DNA of 64,000 nucleotides from Pseudodesulfovibrio aespoeensis Aspo-2 (GCF_000176915.2 NC_014844.1:744001-808000), one strand, 5' to 3'; positions 7,835 to 17,474 are shown, counted from the first letter of the stretch. Made by a program: numbers and translations. The notes: generated by a model not told the origin, from the sequence alone.

Positions 7835-8866
7835 GTGGCGAAAACCACCCTGTGCATCGATATCGGCAGCGGCACCCAGGACGTGCTGCTCCACTCGTCC
7901 GGCATCGAGGTCGAGAACTGCCCCAAGTTCGTGCTCCCGGCCCCGGCCCTGCAGATAGGGCGGCGCATCGAGGGGCTGCGCCTCCAGGGCCGGAACATCT
8001 GGCTTTACGGCAGCAACATGGGCGGCGGGGTGAGCCGGTTTGTCCGCGCCCATCAGCAGGCCGGGCTGGCCGTGGCCGCCACCCGGAGCGCGGCCTATAC
8101 CATGGCCGATGATCTGGTCAGGCTGGAGGCGTCCGGCATCCGGCTTGTGGAGACCTGCCCGGACGGATACGAGCCGGTGCGGCTCACGGATTTCGACGAG
8201 GCGTGGTGGCGGCGGTTCTTCGAGGCGGCGGAGCTGCCCTGGCCCGACGCGGTGGCGGCCTGCGCCCAGGATCACGGGTTCCACCCCGGCCAGTCCAACC
8301 GCATGGGCCGTTTTGCCCTCTGGCAGAGCCTGCTCACGGACGGTGGGGGCCGCCCCGAAGCCCTGGTCTGGGATACCCCTCCCGCCATGCTCACCCGGCT
8401 GGCGGACCTGAGCCGCGACATTGGCGGCGGGCCGGTGGCCGACACCGGGGCAGCCGCCGTGCTCGGCGCGCTCTACGTGGACGAGATCGAGCGGCGCAGC
8501 CGCGAGACCGGCATCACCCTGGTCAACATCGGCAACTCCCATCTTATCGCCTTCCTGCTCTTCGATGGCCGCATCCACGGGGTGTACGAGCAGCACACCG
8601 GCTGTGTGGACGGCTCCAAGCTCTGGAGCGACCTGGAAAAATTCCGCTGCGGTTGCCTGACCTTCGAGCAGGTGTTCGAGGACAAGGGACACGGCTGCCT
8701 GACGCTGGACCTGCCTGCCGGGGGTGACGGATTCGGCCCCACCTATGTCCTGGGGCCGCGCCGCAGGCTTTTGTCCGGGTATGATGTCGCGTTCCCGGCC
8801 CCTGGCGGCGACATGATGCTGGCCGGGTGCTTTGGCCTGATCAAGGGATTGTCCCTGCGCGGCTGA
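7835..8866 (+). CDS. DUF1786 family protein (actin/ASKHA-like nucleotide-binding fold suspected)
   Basis: The 343-residue protein begins at a GTG preceded by AAAGGAGATTCC. It opens with CIDIGSGTQDVLL, followed by NCPKFVLPAPALQIG, the signature of DUF1786, a family mostly known from archaea and anaerobes and once mislabelled as a pyruvate formate-lyase activase. There is no radical-SAM CxxxCxxC here. The DIGSGTQD segment resembles the phosphate-1 loop of ASKHA ATPases (inference). Function is unknown. It stands alone, followed by an intergenic repeat element. Confidence 0.65.
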   Translation: MAKTTLCIDIGSGTQDVLLHSSGIEVENCPKFVLPAPALQIGRRIEGLRLQGRNIWLYGSNMGGGVSRFVRAHQQAGLAVAATRSAAYTMADDLVRLEASGIRLVETCPDGYEPVRLTDFDEAWWRRFFEAAELPWPDAVAACAQDHGFHPGQSNRMGRFALWQSLLTDGGGRPEALVWDTPPAMLTRLADLSRDIGGGPVADTGAAAVLGALYVDEIERRSRETGITLVNIGNSHLIAFLLFDGRIHGVYEQHTGCVDGSKLWSDLEKFRCGCLTFEQVFEDKGHGCLTLDLPAGGDGFGPTYVLGPRRRLLSGYDVAFPAPGGDMMLAGCFGLIKGLSLRG

Positions 8867-8910
8867 TATGCGTCAGGTATCGAAACACTGTGACAAACAT
8901 TCCTTTGTCG

Positions 8911-9066
8911 CTAGCAGGCCATTGAAAAAGTATTTTCGCAGGCTGTTCAAAAATGTTCGAGTGCAAGGCGCGAAAAAAGGTCAAGGCCGAAGCGTACTTC
9001 CAGTACGTGAGGATTTGACCTTTTTGAAGCAACGCAGCAATCGAACGTTTTTCAACAGCCTGCTAG
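8911..9066. repeat. 156-bp imperfect inverted-repeat element (MITE- or REP-like)
   Basis: The outer ends CTAGCAGGC (8911-8919) and GCCTGCTAG (9058-9066) are exact inverted repeats. Inside, the left half GCAGGCTGTTCAAAAATG (from 8938) matches the reverse complement of the right half closely, through blocks containing AAAAAGGTCAA and GTACTT. It has no coding capacity and would fold into one very long hairpin. Confidence 0.85.
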
Positions 9067-9188
9067 GCATGGCGGTCGTGGCGTGGTAGGCTGCCTATTG
9101 AATTCCATAAGGGCCTTCGGGAAGTGGGCATGATCAAACCTCGCCCCCGGCGGCATCATTTCGTCAACATTCTGCCAAGGAGCGCATA

Positions 9189-11264
9189 ATGAACAAATAT
9201 CTGAAGATCGGCCTCATCGTTTTCGGTTCGCTGGTCGCCCTGTTCGTGGCCGCGGCGATCATCCTCGTGGCCACGGTGGACCCCAACGAATACAAGGCCG
9301 AGATCGCCCAGGCGGTCAAGGAGAACACTGGCCGCGAGCTGGTGTTCGAGGGCGACATCGGGTTCAGCTTCTTCCCGTGGCTGGGCCTTGAGGTCGGCCC
9401 TGTGGCGCTGGGCAACCGGCCCGGCTTCTCGCCCGACGCCATGATCCGCATCAACCGGGCCGAGGCGTCCGTCCAGATCATGCCACTCTTCTCGGGCAAG
9501 GTCGCCATCGGCGTCATCGCCCTTGACGGGTTCACGGCCAACCTCGCGGTGGACAAGCAGGGCGTCAACAACTGGGACGACCTGACCGCCGCAGGCAAGA
9601 ACGCTGACAAGAACGGCGGGGCTACTGCCGCGCCGGAGGCGCAGCCCGCTGCGGACGGTTCCGGGCAGTCTGTCAAGGATCTCTCGGTGCTCGGCATCGA
9701 GATCACCAACGCCAGCCTTGTCTATGACGACGCCATGGCCGGGAAGAAAACAGCCCTGGCCAATCTCGACCTCGTGGTGGGCGAGGTGGGCGACAAGCGT
9801 CCCTTCCCCTTTGAGCTGGCCTTTGATCTGGTCATGGACGCGCCGAAGATCAACACCCGGCCCCGGCTCGCGGGCACGGCCACCTACGACATCGACGCCG
9901 CCACCCTGGATATCAGTGGGCTGACCCTCGACGCGCTGGGCATGGAGATCACCGGCCTGTTTTTTGCCAAGGCCAAGGACGGGGTCAGCTATTCCGGCGA
10001 GATCGACCTGGCCCGGACCAGCCCGCGCGAGCTGATGAAGCAACTGGGCATGGAGTCGCCCGTCACTGCCGACCCGGCTGTGCTTGAGGCCCTGGACGCC
10101 GCCATCAAGTTCAACGGCACGGCGGATTCCGCCTCCCTCGAATCCCTGCGCCTGAAGCTGGACGACACCACAGTCACCGGCACAGGCACGGTCAGGAACT
10201 TTGCCAAGCCCGCCATCGAGTTCGCCATCAACGTGGACGACATCGACGCGGATCGCTACATGCCCCCGGCCTCAGGCGGCCAAGGGAGCGAGGCCAAGGC
10301 CGGACCCGCTGCCGCGGGCTCGGCTGAACCGGCCACCGAGCCTGACCTCTCGGCCCTGCGCGACCTGGATCTGAGCGGGCGCATCACCGTGGGCAAGGCC
10401 AAGGCCATGAACCTGCGCGTGGCCGAAATCCTTTGCCAGATCCTGGCCAAAAACGGCGTGCTCACGGTCAAGCCGTTCACGGCCAAGCTCTACGACGGCA
10501 CCCTGAACGCCGTGAGCGTGCTCGACGCCAGGAGCACCCCGGCCATATGGCGGGAGCAGGCCACGGTCTCCGGCGTTCAGGCCGGCCCGCTGCTCATGGA
10601 CCTGACCGGCAAGGATCAGGTGCTCGGCGCGGCAGTGGTCAAATACGATGTGACCGGCGCGGGCCTGACGCCCGAGGCCATCAAGCGGACTCTTTCCGGC
10701 ACGGCCTCCTTTGCCTTCACCGACGGCGCCGTCAACGGGATCAACGTGGCCAAGATGCTGCGCGACGCCTTCAACACCATCAAGGGCAGGCCGACATCGG
10801 GCGACGAACCCATGCGCACCGACTTTGCCGAGATGCTCGGCAGCGCGGTCATCACCAACGGCCACATCGTCAACGAGGACCTGCTCATGAAGTCGCCCCT
10901 GCTGCGCGTCACGGGCAAGGGCTGGGCCGACCTGCCCCGCGACAGCGTGGACTATCTGGCCACGGTCACGGTGGTGGGCACCCTCAAGGGCCAGGACGGC
11001 GCGTCCATCGAGGAGTTGAGCGGCATGCCCCTGCCCATCCGGGCCAAGGGCAGTCTGGCCGATCCGTCCATCAGCCTGGACATGAAGGCCCTGGCCGAGG
11101 CGCTGCTCAAGGACTCCTTCAAGGAAGGAACCAAGGGCATCGAGGACACCCTGCGCAAGTCCATCCTCGGCGGCGGCAAGACCACAGAAGGCGCAACCGA
11201 CGGCACCGCCACCGAGCCTGAGAAGAAGAAGTCCCCTGGCGACCTGCTCAAGAAGCTCTTCTAG
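9189..11264 (+). CDS. AsmA family protein (inner-membrane-anchored periplasmic lipid-transport-like protein)
   Basis: The 691-residue protein has one N-terminal membrane helix (about residues 6-28), then the AsmA N-terminal signature (TVDPNEYKAEIAQAVKENTG, FEGDIGFSFFPWLGLEVG) and the C-terminal AsmA repeat region (RTDFAEMLGSAVITNG, LLRVTGKGWADLP). AsmA-like proteins are thought to bridge the periplasm and move phospholipids to the outer membrane. A low-complexity Ala/Gly/Pro linker lies near residues 355-385. The ATG follows CCAAGGAGCGCATA. The gene is monocistronic by position. Confidence 0.88.
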   Translation: MNKYLKIGLIVFGSLVALFVAAAIILVATVDPNEYKAEIAQAVKENTGRELVFEGDIGFSFFPWLGLEVGPVALGNRPGFSPDAMIRINRAEASVQIMPLFSGKVAIGVIALDGFTANLAVDKQGVNNWDDLTAAGKNADKNGGATAAPEAQPAADGSGQSVKDLSVLGIEITNASLVYDDAMAGKKTALANLDLVVGEVGDKRPFPFELAFDLVMDAPKINTRPRLAGTATYDIDAATLDISGLTLDALGMEITGLFFAKAKDGVSYSGEIDLARTSPRELMKQLGMESPVTADPAVLEALDAAIKFNGTADSASLESLRLKLDDTTVTGTGTVRNFAKPAIEFAINVDDIDADRYMPPASGGQGSEAKAGPAAAGSAEPATEPDLSALRDLDLSGRITVGKAKAMNLRVAEILCQILAKNGVLTVKPFTAKLYDGTLNAVSVLDARSTPAIWREQATVSGVQAGPLLMDLTGKDQVLGAAVVKYDVTGAGLTPEAIKRTLSGTASFAFTDGAVNGINVAKMLRDAFNTIKGRPTSGDEPMRTDFAEMLGSAVITNGHIVNEDLLMKSPLLRVTGKGWADLPRDSVDYLATVTVVGTLKGQDGASIEELSGMPLPIRAKGSLADPSISLDMKALAEALLKDSFKEGTKGIEDTLRKSILGGGKTTEGATDGTATEPEKKKSPGDLLKKLF

Positions 11265-11275
11265 TAATCCGGGAT

Positions 11276-11307
11276 CGCATGAACAGGGGGAGCCCCCTGT
11301 TCATGCG
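11276..11307 (+). terminator. Hairpin following the AsmA gene
   Basis: Arms 11276-11290 and 11293-11307 (core GCATGAACAGGGGG) are perfectly complementary, about 10 bases past the AsmA stop. No T-run follows, so it may be a stabilising 3' hairpin rather than a strict intrinsic terminator. Confidence 0.65.
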
Positions 11308-11399
11308 TCGTCCCCGGATGTTCACCGCTTCTTGACCGTATTGACACACCACCTCAGAGGGTACCTCCTATTACAGGAAAAAATCACAGGAGGCCCTCC

Positions 11400-12791
11400 A
11401 TGCTGCGTTTCATTTCACTGCTCATGCTCATATTCGCCACCGTCGCCTCCCAGGCGCTGGCTGCGGAAATCATCGTCGAACAATACGACATTGAGATTCC
11501 GAAAGCGTTTAACGTCCCCTATCACGGGCTCTATGCCGACGCCTTTCCCGATGGCTTTTCCATCGGCATAGGCTCGGGCCTGTGCTATGTGGGCCGGGAC
11601 AAGGATGGCGCGCGCGTCTTCTACGCCATAGGCGACCGCGGCCCCAACGCCGATGCCCCCAAGTACCTCAAGGGACAGGGCAAGTCCGAAGCCGCCAAGA
11701 TGTTCCCCGCCCCGAGCTACACGCCGTCCTACGGTGCCATCCGTGTGGCTGACGGCAAGGCCGTGCTGGCCAGCCTGATCGACCTGAAGAACGAGAAGGG
11801 TGCGCTTATCTCGGGCCGCCCCATCCCGCTAGGCGCCGTGGGCTCCACGGGCGAGACGCCCCTTGACGACGCTCTGGGCGTGCTCGATTTCGATCCCGAC
11901 GGCCTGGACACCGAAGGTGTGGACATAGACCGCCAGAACCCGCGCAATCTCTGGATATGCGACGAGTACGGCCCGTTCATCGCCAAGATTGACGGCTATA
12001 CTGGTCGGATCATCAAGAAATACACGCCGGGAAAGGAACTGCCCATGATCGCGGCCACCCGTCAGGCCAACCGGGGCTTCGAGGGCATTGCGGTGACTCC
12101 GTCCAACAAGGTCCTGACGGCTATTCAGTCCGTGTGCGACGTGGATGGCAAGATCAAGGAATCGAAGGCCACGTTCATCCGACTGCTGCTCCTTGATCCC
12201 GAAACCGGGACAGTGAAGCAGTACGCCTACCCGCATAACCGCGACGACTACAAGAAATCCGGCGATGCCATGATCGGCGACCTTGCCACCATCTCCGAGA
12301 CAAGATTCCTGCTCATCGAGCGCGGCAAAAGCGCCGACGGCAAAACCCGCATTCCCTTCTACGTCATCGACCTCGCTGACGCCACGGACATCTCCGGCGT
12401 CAAGACCGCTGACGGCAAGGAACTCGAAACCCTGGCCGACCGGGCTGCTGTCGAGGCCCTTGGCGTCCGCTATGCCACAAAGACCAAAATCATGGACATC
12501 ACGGATCTGGGCTGGAAACCGGGCAAGGCCGAAGGCTGCGCAATCCTGCCTGACATGCGGACCATTGCCGTGACCTCGGACAACGATTTCGGCTTCACGT
12601 TCAAAGTGGTCAATCCGGCCACCAACGACGCGGGTGAGGTGGTGGACAAGGTCGGAGACTACACCACCGACGGCACCGGCCAGATTTATTACAAGGGCAA
12701 TGCCGTGGACACCAAGATCGAGTTGGAACCCACGGGCACGGCCTCCAAGCTCTGGCTTTTCACCCTGGACAAACGGCTGGACACCTACTAG
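11400..12791 (+). CDS. Exported esterase-like/phytase-like family protein
   Basis: The 463-residue protein starts at an ATG with a strong AGGAGG site and has a cleavable signal peptide (MLRFISLLMLIFATVASQALA). The mature part carries motifs of the family named 'esterase-like activity of phytase': DAFPDGFSIGIGSGLCY, YAIGDRGPNAD, GVDIDRQNPRNLWICDEYGP and ANRGFEGIAVTPSNKVL. These proteins form a periplasmic beta-propeller and probably hydrolyse phosphate or other esters; the substrate is unproven. It is a single-gene unit ended by a bidirectional terminator. Confidence 0.8.
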   Translation: MLRFISLLMLIFATVASQALAAEIIVEQYDIEIPKAFNVPYHGLYADAFPDGFSIGIGSGLCYVGRDKDGARVFYAIGDRGPNADAPKYLKGQGKSEAAKMFPAPSYTPSYGAIRVADGKAVLASLIDLKNEKGALISGRPIPLGAVGSTGETPLDDALGVLDFDPDGLDTEGVDIDRQNPRNLWICDEYGPFIAKIDGYTGRIIKKYTPGKELPMIAATRQANRGFEGIAVTPSNKVLTAIQSVCDVDGKIKESKATFIRLLLLDPETGTVKQYAYPHNRDDYKKSGDAMIGDLATISETRFLLIERGKSADGKTRIPFYVIDLADATDISGVKTADGKELETLADRAAVEALGVRYATKTKIMDITDLGWKPGKAEGCAILPDMRTIAVTSDNDFGFTFKVVNPATNDAGEVVDKVGDYTTDGTGQIYYKGNAVDTKIELEPTGTASKLWLFTLDKRLDTY

Positions 12792-12813
12792 CCAGCGTAC
12801 GAACGCGCAAATG

Positions 12814-12845
12814 AAAAGGCCACCCGCCGGTGCGGGTGGCCTTTT
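12814..12845. terminator. Bidirectional Rho-independent terminator
   Basis: AAAAGGCCACCCGC (12814-12827) pairs with GCGGGTGGCCTTTT (12832-12845) around a CGGT loop. T-runs on both strands let it serve the converging phytase-like and DDAH genes. Confidence 0.92.
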
Positions 12846-12867
12846 TGTTTGACCTCGGCATCTGCGC

Positions 12868-13626
12868 CTAGAACCGGAGCGAAAGACAGGTCAGCCCGCC
12901 GTCGAGCTTGCGGAATTCGGACATGTCCAGCTCAATGGTGGGTCTGCCCAGCCCCTTGATTGCAGCCAGGGTCCGGGGGAATCCGGCGGGCACGATGACC
13001 GTGCCGTTGATGAACAGGCAGTTGCGGGCGTATGCCTCGTTCTCGTCCACCACGATGCGTCGGAACCGGGCCAGCTCAGGCGCGGTCTCGAAAAAGGGCG
13101 ACACGAGCAGGGTGTTGTCGCCGATGAAGCTGACATCGGTCTTGAAATGCAGGGTCTCGCCCATCTCCATGGCGTGCCACGTGGAGCCGTGCCGGGCCAG
13201 GGTGTTGCCCAGAGCCTTGGCCCCGGCCATGTTGGTGCGCTCGGACAGGCCGATGAAGAAGGTGTCGTCCACCTGGAGCACATCGCCGCCCTCGAACAGA
13301 GCGGGCGGCCTGACGCGGACCACGGGCCTGAACCGGGCCAGCACTGGCTCGATGGATGTCTCCTCACCCTGGCGCGAAGGCGCGCCCAGAGGGGCCAGGG
13401 CCGCCACATGGTCGCAGACCACGGCGGTGTCCTCGACAAAGCAGCAGTCCGGATACCCCGGCTCGGCGTCGAGCACGGTCACGTCGAGGCCGAGGACAGC
13501 CAGGGTCAGGCAATACGCCTTGTGCTGGGCCAGGGCCAAGTGGTAATCCGGGGTTCCAAGGTCGGCGGTGGTGATGCCGTTGGCCATCTCTGCGGACGGG
13601 CGGCGGGTGATGGCGTGCGTGAACAT
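12868..13626 (-). CDS. ddaH: Dimethylarginine dimethylaminohydrolase (DDAH) family, amidinotransferase fold
   Basis: The 252-residue protein fits DDAH in length and catalytic set: FVEDTAVV with D66, ETLHFKTDVSFIG with H160, and the C-terminal nucleophile C247 in LDGGLTCLSLRF. DDAH converts N-omega-methylated arginines to citrulline and a methylamine; the broader family includes arginine deiminase-like and agmatine-related enzymes, so methylarginine specificity is not certain. It is cytosolic with no signal peptide. It converges with the phytase-like gene and lies back to back with the kinase gene. Confidence 0.85.
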   Translation of the reverse strand: MFTHAITRRPSAEMANGITTADLGTPDYHLALAQHKAYCLTLAVLGLDVTVLDAEPGYPDCCFVEDTAVVCDHVAALAPLGAPSRQGEETSIEPVLARFRPVVRVRPPALFEGGDVLQVDDTFFIGLSERTNMAGAKALGNTLARHGSTWHAMEMGETLHFKTDVSFIGDNTLLVSPFFETAPELARFRRIVVDENEAYARNCLFINGTVIVPAGFPRTLAAIKGLGRPTIELDMSEFRKLDGGLTCLSLRF

Positions 13627-13840
13627 GGGGCTTGATACTGCAATTTCTGGCGGCGGGGAACCCCCTATTTTGTCCTGACGGGCGGCGGGCGGGCAAAGGG
13701 TGAAACACCGGGAAAGAGGGGCGACCGGGGAATTTGCTGGCCCCTTGTACCGTCCTGGGGTAGGGTTATCCTCTACGCGGCAACCCTCTTCCTGATATTA
13801 TAATGGCTTGCAGGCGGATAGACAGGATATGGGATACGCT

Positions 13841-16162
13841 ATGCGGCATGTTTTCCTGATCGCTCTTGCTTTTCTTGCGGTCATCGCATCCCCGGCCCAG
13901 GCCGGGGCCGGGCTGCCCGACGCGTTGCAGAGCCACAGCGCCATGGTCCTGCTCGTCGACCCGGCGGACGGGCTCATCGTGGACGCCAACGACGCGGCAG
14001 CGGCTTTTTACGGATATGGCCTGGAGCAATTGCGCACCATGCGCATCCAGGAGATCAACCAGCTCGCTCCTGAGGAGGTGGCTGCCGAGTTCCGGCGTGC
14101 CAGGGAGGAGCAGCGCAACTACTTCGTCTTCCCGCATCGGCTTGCCAGCGGAGCCGTGCGTACTGTGGAGGTCCACAGCTCGCCCTTTGTCGATGCTTCG
14201 GGCCAGACCTTGCTGCTCTCCATCATCCACGACGCCACCGGGAAAATGCTCCTGGAAAAGGAACTGCTGCGGTACCAGACCCGCATGGAGGAACTGGTGG
14301 CCCTGCGGACCGATGCGCTGCTCAAGGAGCGCTCGCAGAAGCAGTGGATAGCCCTTGGAGCCGGGGGAGTGCTGGTGATTTCCCTGGCCCTGGTCGTGAT
14401 CGCGCTGATGTTGCGCCGCTCCAGGGATCAGCTGGCGCTCAACGGCGAGCGTCAGGAATTGCTGCTCGATCTGGACAAGATGGTCAACGCCTCGCAGCAG
14501 GAACTGCTGGATTTTGCCCTGGAGGCCTCCCTCAAGGCGGCCCAAAGCCGCATCGCCTTTGTCGGGCTGCTTGATGACGACGAGTCGGGCATGGCCTTGC
14601 ATGCCTGGTCCAAAGACGTCCTGATCGGGTGCGGGGTCCAGGATACGCTGATCCATTTTCCCATTGTCCAGGCCGGCCTCTGGGGCGACTGCGTCCGGCA
14701 CCGGCGTCCGTTTTTCGTCAACGATTACACGGTGGATCACCCCGGCAGGAAAGGATGCCCGACAGGGCATGTGCCCATCATCCGGATGCTGGCCGTGCCG
14801 GTCTTCTACAAGGAGCGTATCGTGGCCGTGGTCACGGTGGCCAACAAGGAGGGCGACTACACCGGGTCGGATTCGCAGGCCCTGACGGTGCTGTTGCAGC
14901 GGGTGTGGTCGCGTCTGCTCCGCAACCGGGACAAGGACTCCCTGCTGGCGGCCAACCGGGAGATCGAGCTGCTGCTGGGGGCCATTCCCAGCATGCTTGT
15001 GCGCATCAGTCCCGACAAGGCGGTGGTGCGCTGGAACGAGACGGCCAATGCCCTGTTCGGTGTGGAAGCCTCCAGAGTCCTGGGCAGGCCCCTTGGCGTG
15101 TGTCCGCTTTCGTGGCAGTGGCCTGTGGTGGAGGAGGCCATCGAGGCATGCATCCTGGCGGGCGAACCCGTGTCAGTCCCTGATCTGCGCTTTGTCAACG
15201 CCGAGGGCAAGCCAGGAGTGCTTGAACTGATCGTGAGCGCCATCCGCAGCGATGACGACAGGCTGGTGGGCGTTCTTATTCAGGGGCGCGATGTGACCCG
15301 GCTGCGCCAGATGGAAAGCCAGCTGCTCCAGGCCCAGAAGCTGGAGGCCATAGGCCAGCTGGCCGCGGGCATCGCCCACGAGATCAACACGCCGGCCCAG
15401 TTCGTGGGCGACAATGTCCAGTTTCTCCGGCAGGCCTTCGAGGACCTGCAACCCGTGCTGAACCTCTTCGGCGAGCTGCTGGCCGCCGCTGGGGCAGGCC
15501 GGGTCCCCGGGCCGCTGCTTGAGCGGGCGCGGGCCATGGCCGAGGACCTGGACATGGACTTCCTGCGCAAGGAGCTGCCCCTGTCCATAGAACATATCCA
15601 GGAGGGCATAGGGCGGATCAGCAACGTGGTCCGGTCCATGAAGGAATACGCGCATCCCGGCGGCAGGGAGAAATTGCTGACCGACCTCAACAGGATGCTG
15701 GAGAACACCCTGGTGGTGGCCCGCAGCGAGTACAAGTATGTGGCCGATCTGGAGATGGACCTTGATCCCGACCTGCCCCAGGTCATCTGCCTGACCGACG
15801 ACATCAAGCAGGCCTTTCTCAATGTGGTCATCAACGCCACCCACGCCATTCAGGAGAAGATCGGCTCCAATCCGCAGGAGCGTGGCCGCATCCGCATCAG
15901 CACGGCCCAATCCGGCGATCATGTGGAGATCCGCATCAGCGATACCGGAACCGGCATCCCCGAATCCATCCGTTCGCGCGTGTTCGACCCGTTTTTCACC
16001 ACCAAGCCCGTGGGCAAGGGCACGGGCCAGGGGCTGAGCATCGTCTATTCCACCATCGTGGACAAGCACGCGGGCACGATCACTTTTGAAACCGAAGAAG
16101 GCAAGGGCACAACCTTCATTATCCGTTTGCCCGTGGAAAAAGACACCGCCTTTCATCCCTGA
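13841..16162 (+). CDS. Membrane sensor histidine kinase with PAS, GAF and PAS domains
   Basis: The protein of about 773 residues begins with a signal-like helix (MRHVFLIALAFLAVIASPA), then a PAS domain (about 30-140), a membrane helix (about 168-191), a GAF domain (about 215-360), a second PAS (about 375-490), and the kinase core. The phosphorylated His is in GIAHEINTP (about H513), and the ATPase has the G boxes DTGTGIP and GKGTGQGLS. The first PAS lies outside the membrane and may sense a periplasmic signal. No response regulator gene is adjacent. Alternative in-frame starts lie at 13829 and 13808; 13841 has a GGGA at good spacing. Confidence 0.85.
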   Translation: MRHVFLIALAFLAVIASPAQAGAGLPDALQSHSAMVLLVDPADGLIVDANDAAAAFYGYGLEQLRTMRIQEINQLAPEEVAAEFRRAREEQRNYFVFPHRLASGAVRTVEVHSSPFVDASGQTLLLSIIHDATGKMLLEKELLRYQTRMEELVALRTDALLKERSQKQWIALGAGGVLVISLALVVIALMLRRSRDQLALNGERQELLLDLDKMVNASQQELLDFALEASLKAAQSRIAFVGLLDDDESGMALHAWSKDVLIGCGVQDTLIHFPIVQAGLWGDCVRHRRPFFVNDYTVDHPGRKGCPTGHVPIIRMLAVPVFYKERIVAVVTVANKEGDYTGSDSQALTVLLQRVWSRLLRNRDKDSLLAANREIELLLGAIPSMLVRISPDKAVVRWNETANALFGVEASRVLGRPLGVCPLSWQWPVVEEAIEACILAGEPVSVPDLRFVNAEGKPGVLELIVSAIRSDDDRLVGVLIQGRDVTRLRQMESQLLQAQKLEAIGQLAAGIAHEINTPAQFVGDNVQFLRQAFEDLQPVLNLFGELLAAAGAGRVPGPLLERARAMAEDLDMDFLRKELPLSIEHIQEGIGRISNVVRSMKEYAHPGGREKLLTDLNRMLENTLVVARSEYKYVADLEMDLDPDLPQVICLTDDIKQAFLNVVINATHAIQEKIGSNPQERGRIRISTAQSGDHVEIRISDTGTGIPESIRSRVFDPFFTTKPVGKGTGQGLSIVYSTIVDKHAGTITFETEEGKGTTFIIRLPVEKDTAFHP

Positions 16163-16484
16163 TCAGGGGAATCCTCTTGAACGGCTGCCACATTGAAGGC
16201 CCATGACCGGCCATCGGCCCTGCCTGAAAACGAGAAAGGCCTCCGTGAGGAGGCCTGGAATTTCTCGGTGCAAAAAAAGGAAGATGCTTTTCTTTAGCAG
16301 GAGCCGTGCCACAATGCGCATGGGTTGCAATATTTATAAAATCATCAAGAATTGCATCACGTTACGTCAGTGTTGCCTGCGCGGCCTCAGGGCTGTGCAG
16401 GGGGCGTGCGGTACAAAAAACTTGATTCTTCCGCCAATGCGGACCTAAGGAGCAAAAATTTTGTATGAGCTCCGAGGCCGACGC
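16163..16484. other. Non-coding spacer with one hairpin
   Basis: This spacer lies between the converging histidine kinase and methyltransferase genes. It contains a hairpin (16231-16267), then an AT-rich stretch around 16330-16350. I see no supported gene in it. Confidence 0.6.
16231..16267 (+). terminator. Probable terminator hairpin after the histidine kinase gene
   Basis: CGAGAAA (16231-16237) plus GGCCTCC pair with GGAGGCC and TTTCTCG (16261-16267), with a GTGA loop and a small internal bulge. It lies about 70 bases past the stop; no long T-run follows. Confidence 0.55.
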
Positions 16485-17312
16485 CTATCGGGAGGCACCG
16501 GTTCCGGTGTGCAGGGGCGCTCTCTGGGCGGCGTGGACGGGCCCGGGCCGCAGCTTGAAGTAGCCGATGCCGTCCGAGTGCCGGATCGCCTCAGCCGCCA
16601 GTTTCGGATGGTCGAACACGCCCGTGCCCTCCAGTATCTCGACCCTGGCCAGACCGTCGAATTCGACCCGGAATTCCCTGAGCGCCCGGTTCACGCCGGG
16701 CCAGCTGACCGCGTCGTGGAAGATGATTGATCCTCCAGGCGCCAGGAGCTTCAGCGCGTGGCGAAAACCGTCCACCACGGCGTTGTACGAGTGGTCCGCG
16801 TCGATGTAGATGCAGTCGAATGTCTCCTCCCACCCGCCGTCCAGTTCCTGTCTGGTCGCGATGAGTCGGCTGACCCACTCGCGGGAGCGGTTGGGGAGGT
16901 AGGTGTCGTAGTCGCTCGTCCACTGCCCGTGCGCGCCGAAGAAGCCGGATATGATGTCCAGCCTGCCCTGGAGGAACCTGGCGTTCATGCTCTCGACCAT
17001 CCAGCGGGGGTTGTCGAAGACGCGGTGTCGGATGTTTGGGTCCACGGCAGTGACGTGCATGTCCCAGGCGCTGCCGCATTCCAGAAGCCACCGCGTCGAG
17101 AAGCCGAGAAAGCTGCCGATCTCCAGGCACCGCTTGGGCTTCTGGGCTTCGAGGAGTTTCTGGATAGTATAGCAGTCGCTGTATTTGACGCTTCCTTCCA
17201 GCGCGTGTCTGGTCCGTTCATGGGGCGGATACGGGTTGTCCATGGCGTGCAACAACATGACCATGTGCTCACGCAGCCGGAGGTACAGCTCGTAGCTTTC
17301 TTCGATGTTCAT
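16485..17312 (-). CDS. Class I SAM-dependent methyltransferase (CmcI / Methyltransf_24-like)
   Basis: The 275-residue protein carries the SAM-binding motif CLEIGSFLGFSTRWL, an acidic motif TAVDPN and the family segment DCIYIDADHSYNAVVDGF followed by LAPGGSIIFHDAV, typical of the CmcI/macrocin-methyltransferase-like group acting on sugars or small molecules. The substrate is unknown. The start at 17312 (MNIEESYELYL) follows AAGGAGACACG; a longer open frame upstream lacks a ribosome site and is proline/arginine-rich, so I rejected it. It stands alone between a hairpin-bearing spacer and the aminotransferase gene. Confidence 0.78.
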   Translation of the reverse strand: MNIEESYELYLRLREHMVMLLHAMDNPYPPHERTRHALEGSVKYSDCYTIQKLLEAQKPKRCLEIGSFLGFSTRWLLECGSAWDMHVTAVDPNIRHRVFDNPRWMVESMNARFLQGRLDIISGFFGAHGQWTSDYDTYLPNRSREWVSRLIATRQELDGGWEETFDCIYIDADHSYNAVVDGFRHALKLLAPGGSIIFHDAVSWPGVNRALREFRVEFDGLARVEILEGTGVFDHPKLAAEAIRHSDGIGYFKLRPGPVHAAQRAPLHTGTGASR

Positions 17313-17444
17313 CGTGTCTCCTTGCGCTTTCGTCCGCTCCGGTGCGCCTGTGGCCGCGTGATCGCACCGCGCGTGTGGTGGGAAATTATCGCCTGATCCG
17401 GGGAACAGCAAAAACCGGGCCGTGAGGGCCGGACAGAGAAAGAA

Positions 17445-17469
17445 GCGAGCCCGGCAGGGCCGGGCTCGC
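17445..17469 (-). terminator. Terminator hairpin downstream of the aminotransferase gene
   Basis: GCGAGCCCGGC (17445-17455) pairs exactly with 17459-17469. On the minus strand it is followed by a T/C-rich tract (CTTCTTTCTC). Confidence 0.75.
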
Positions 17470-17474
17470 GTGTG

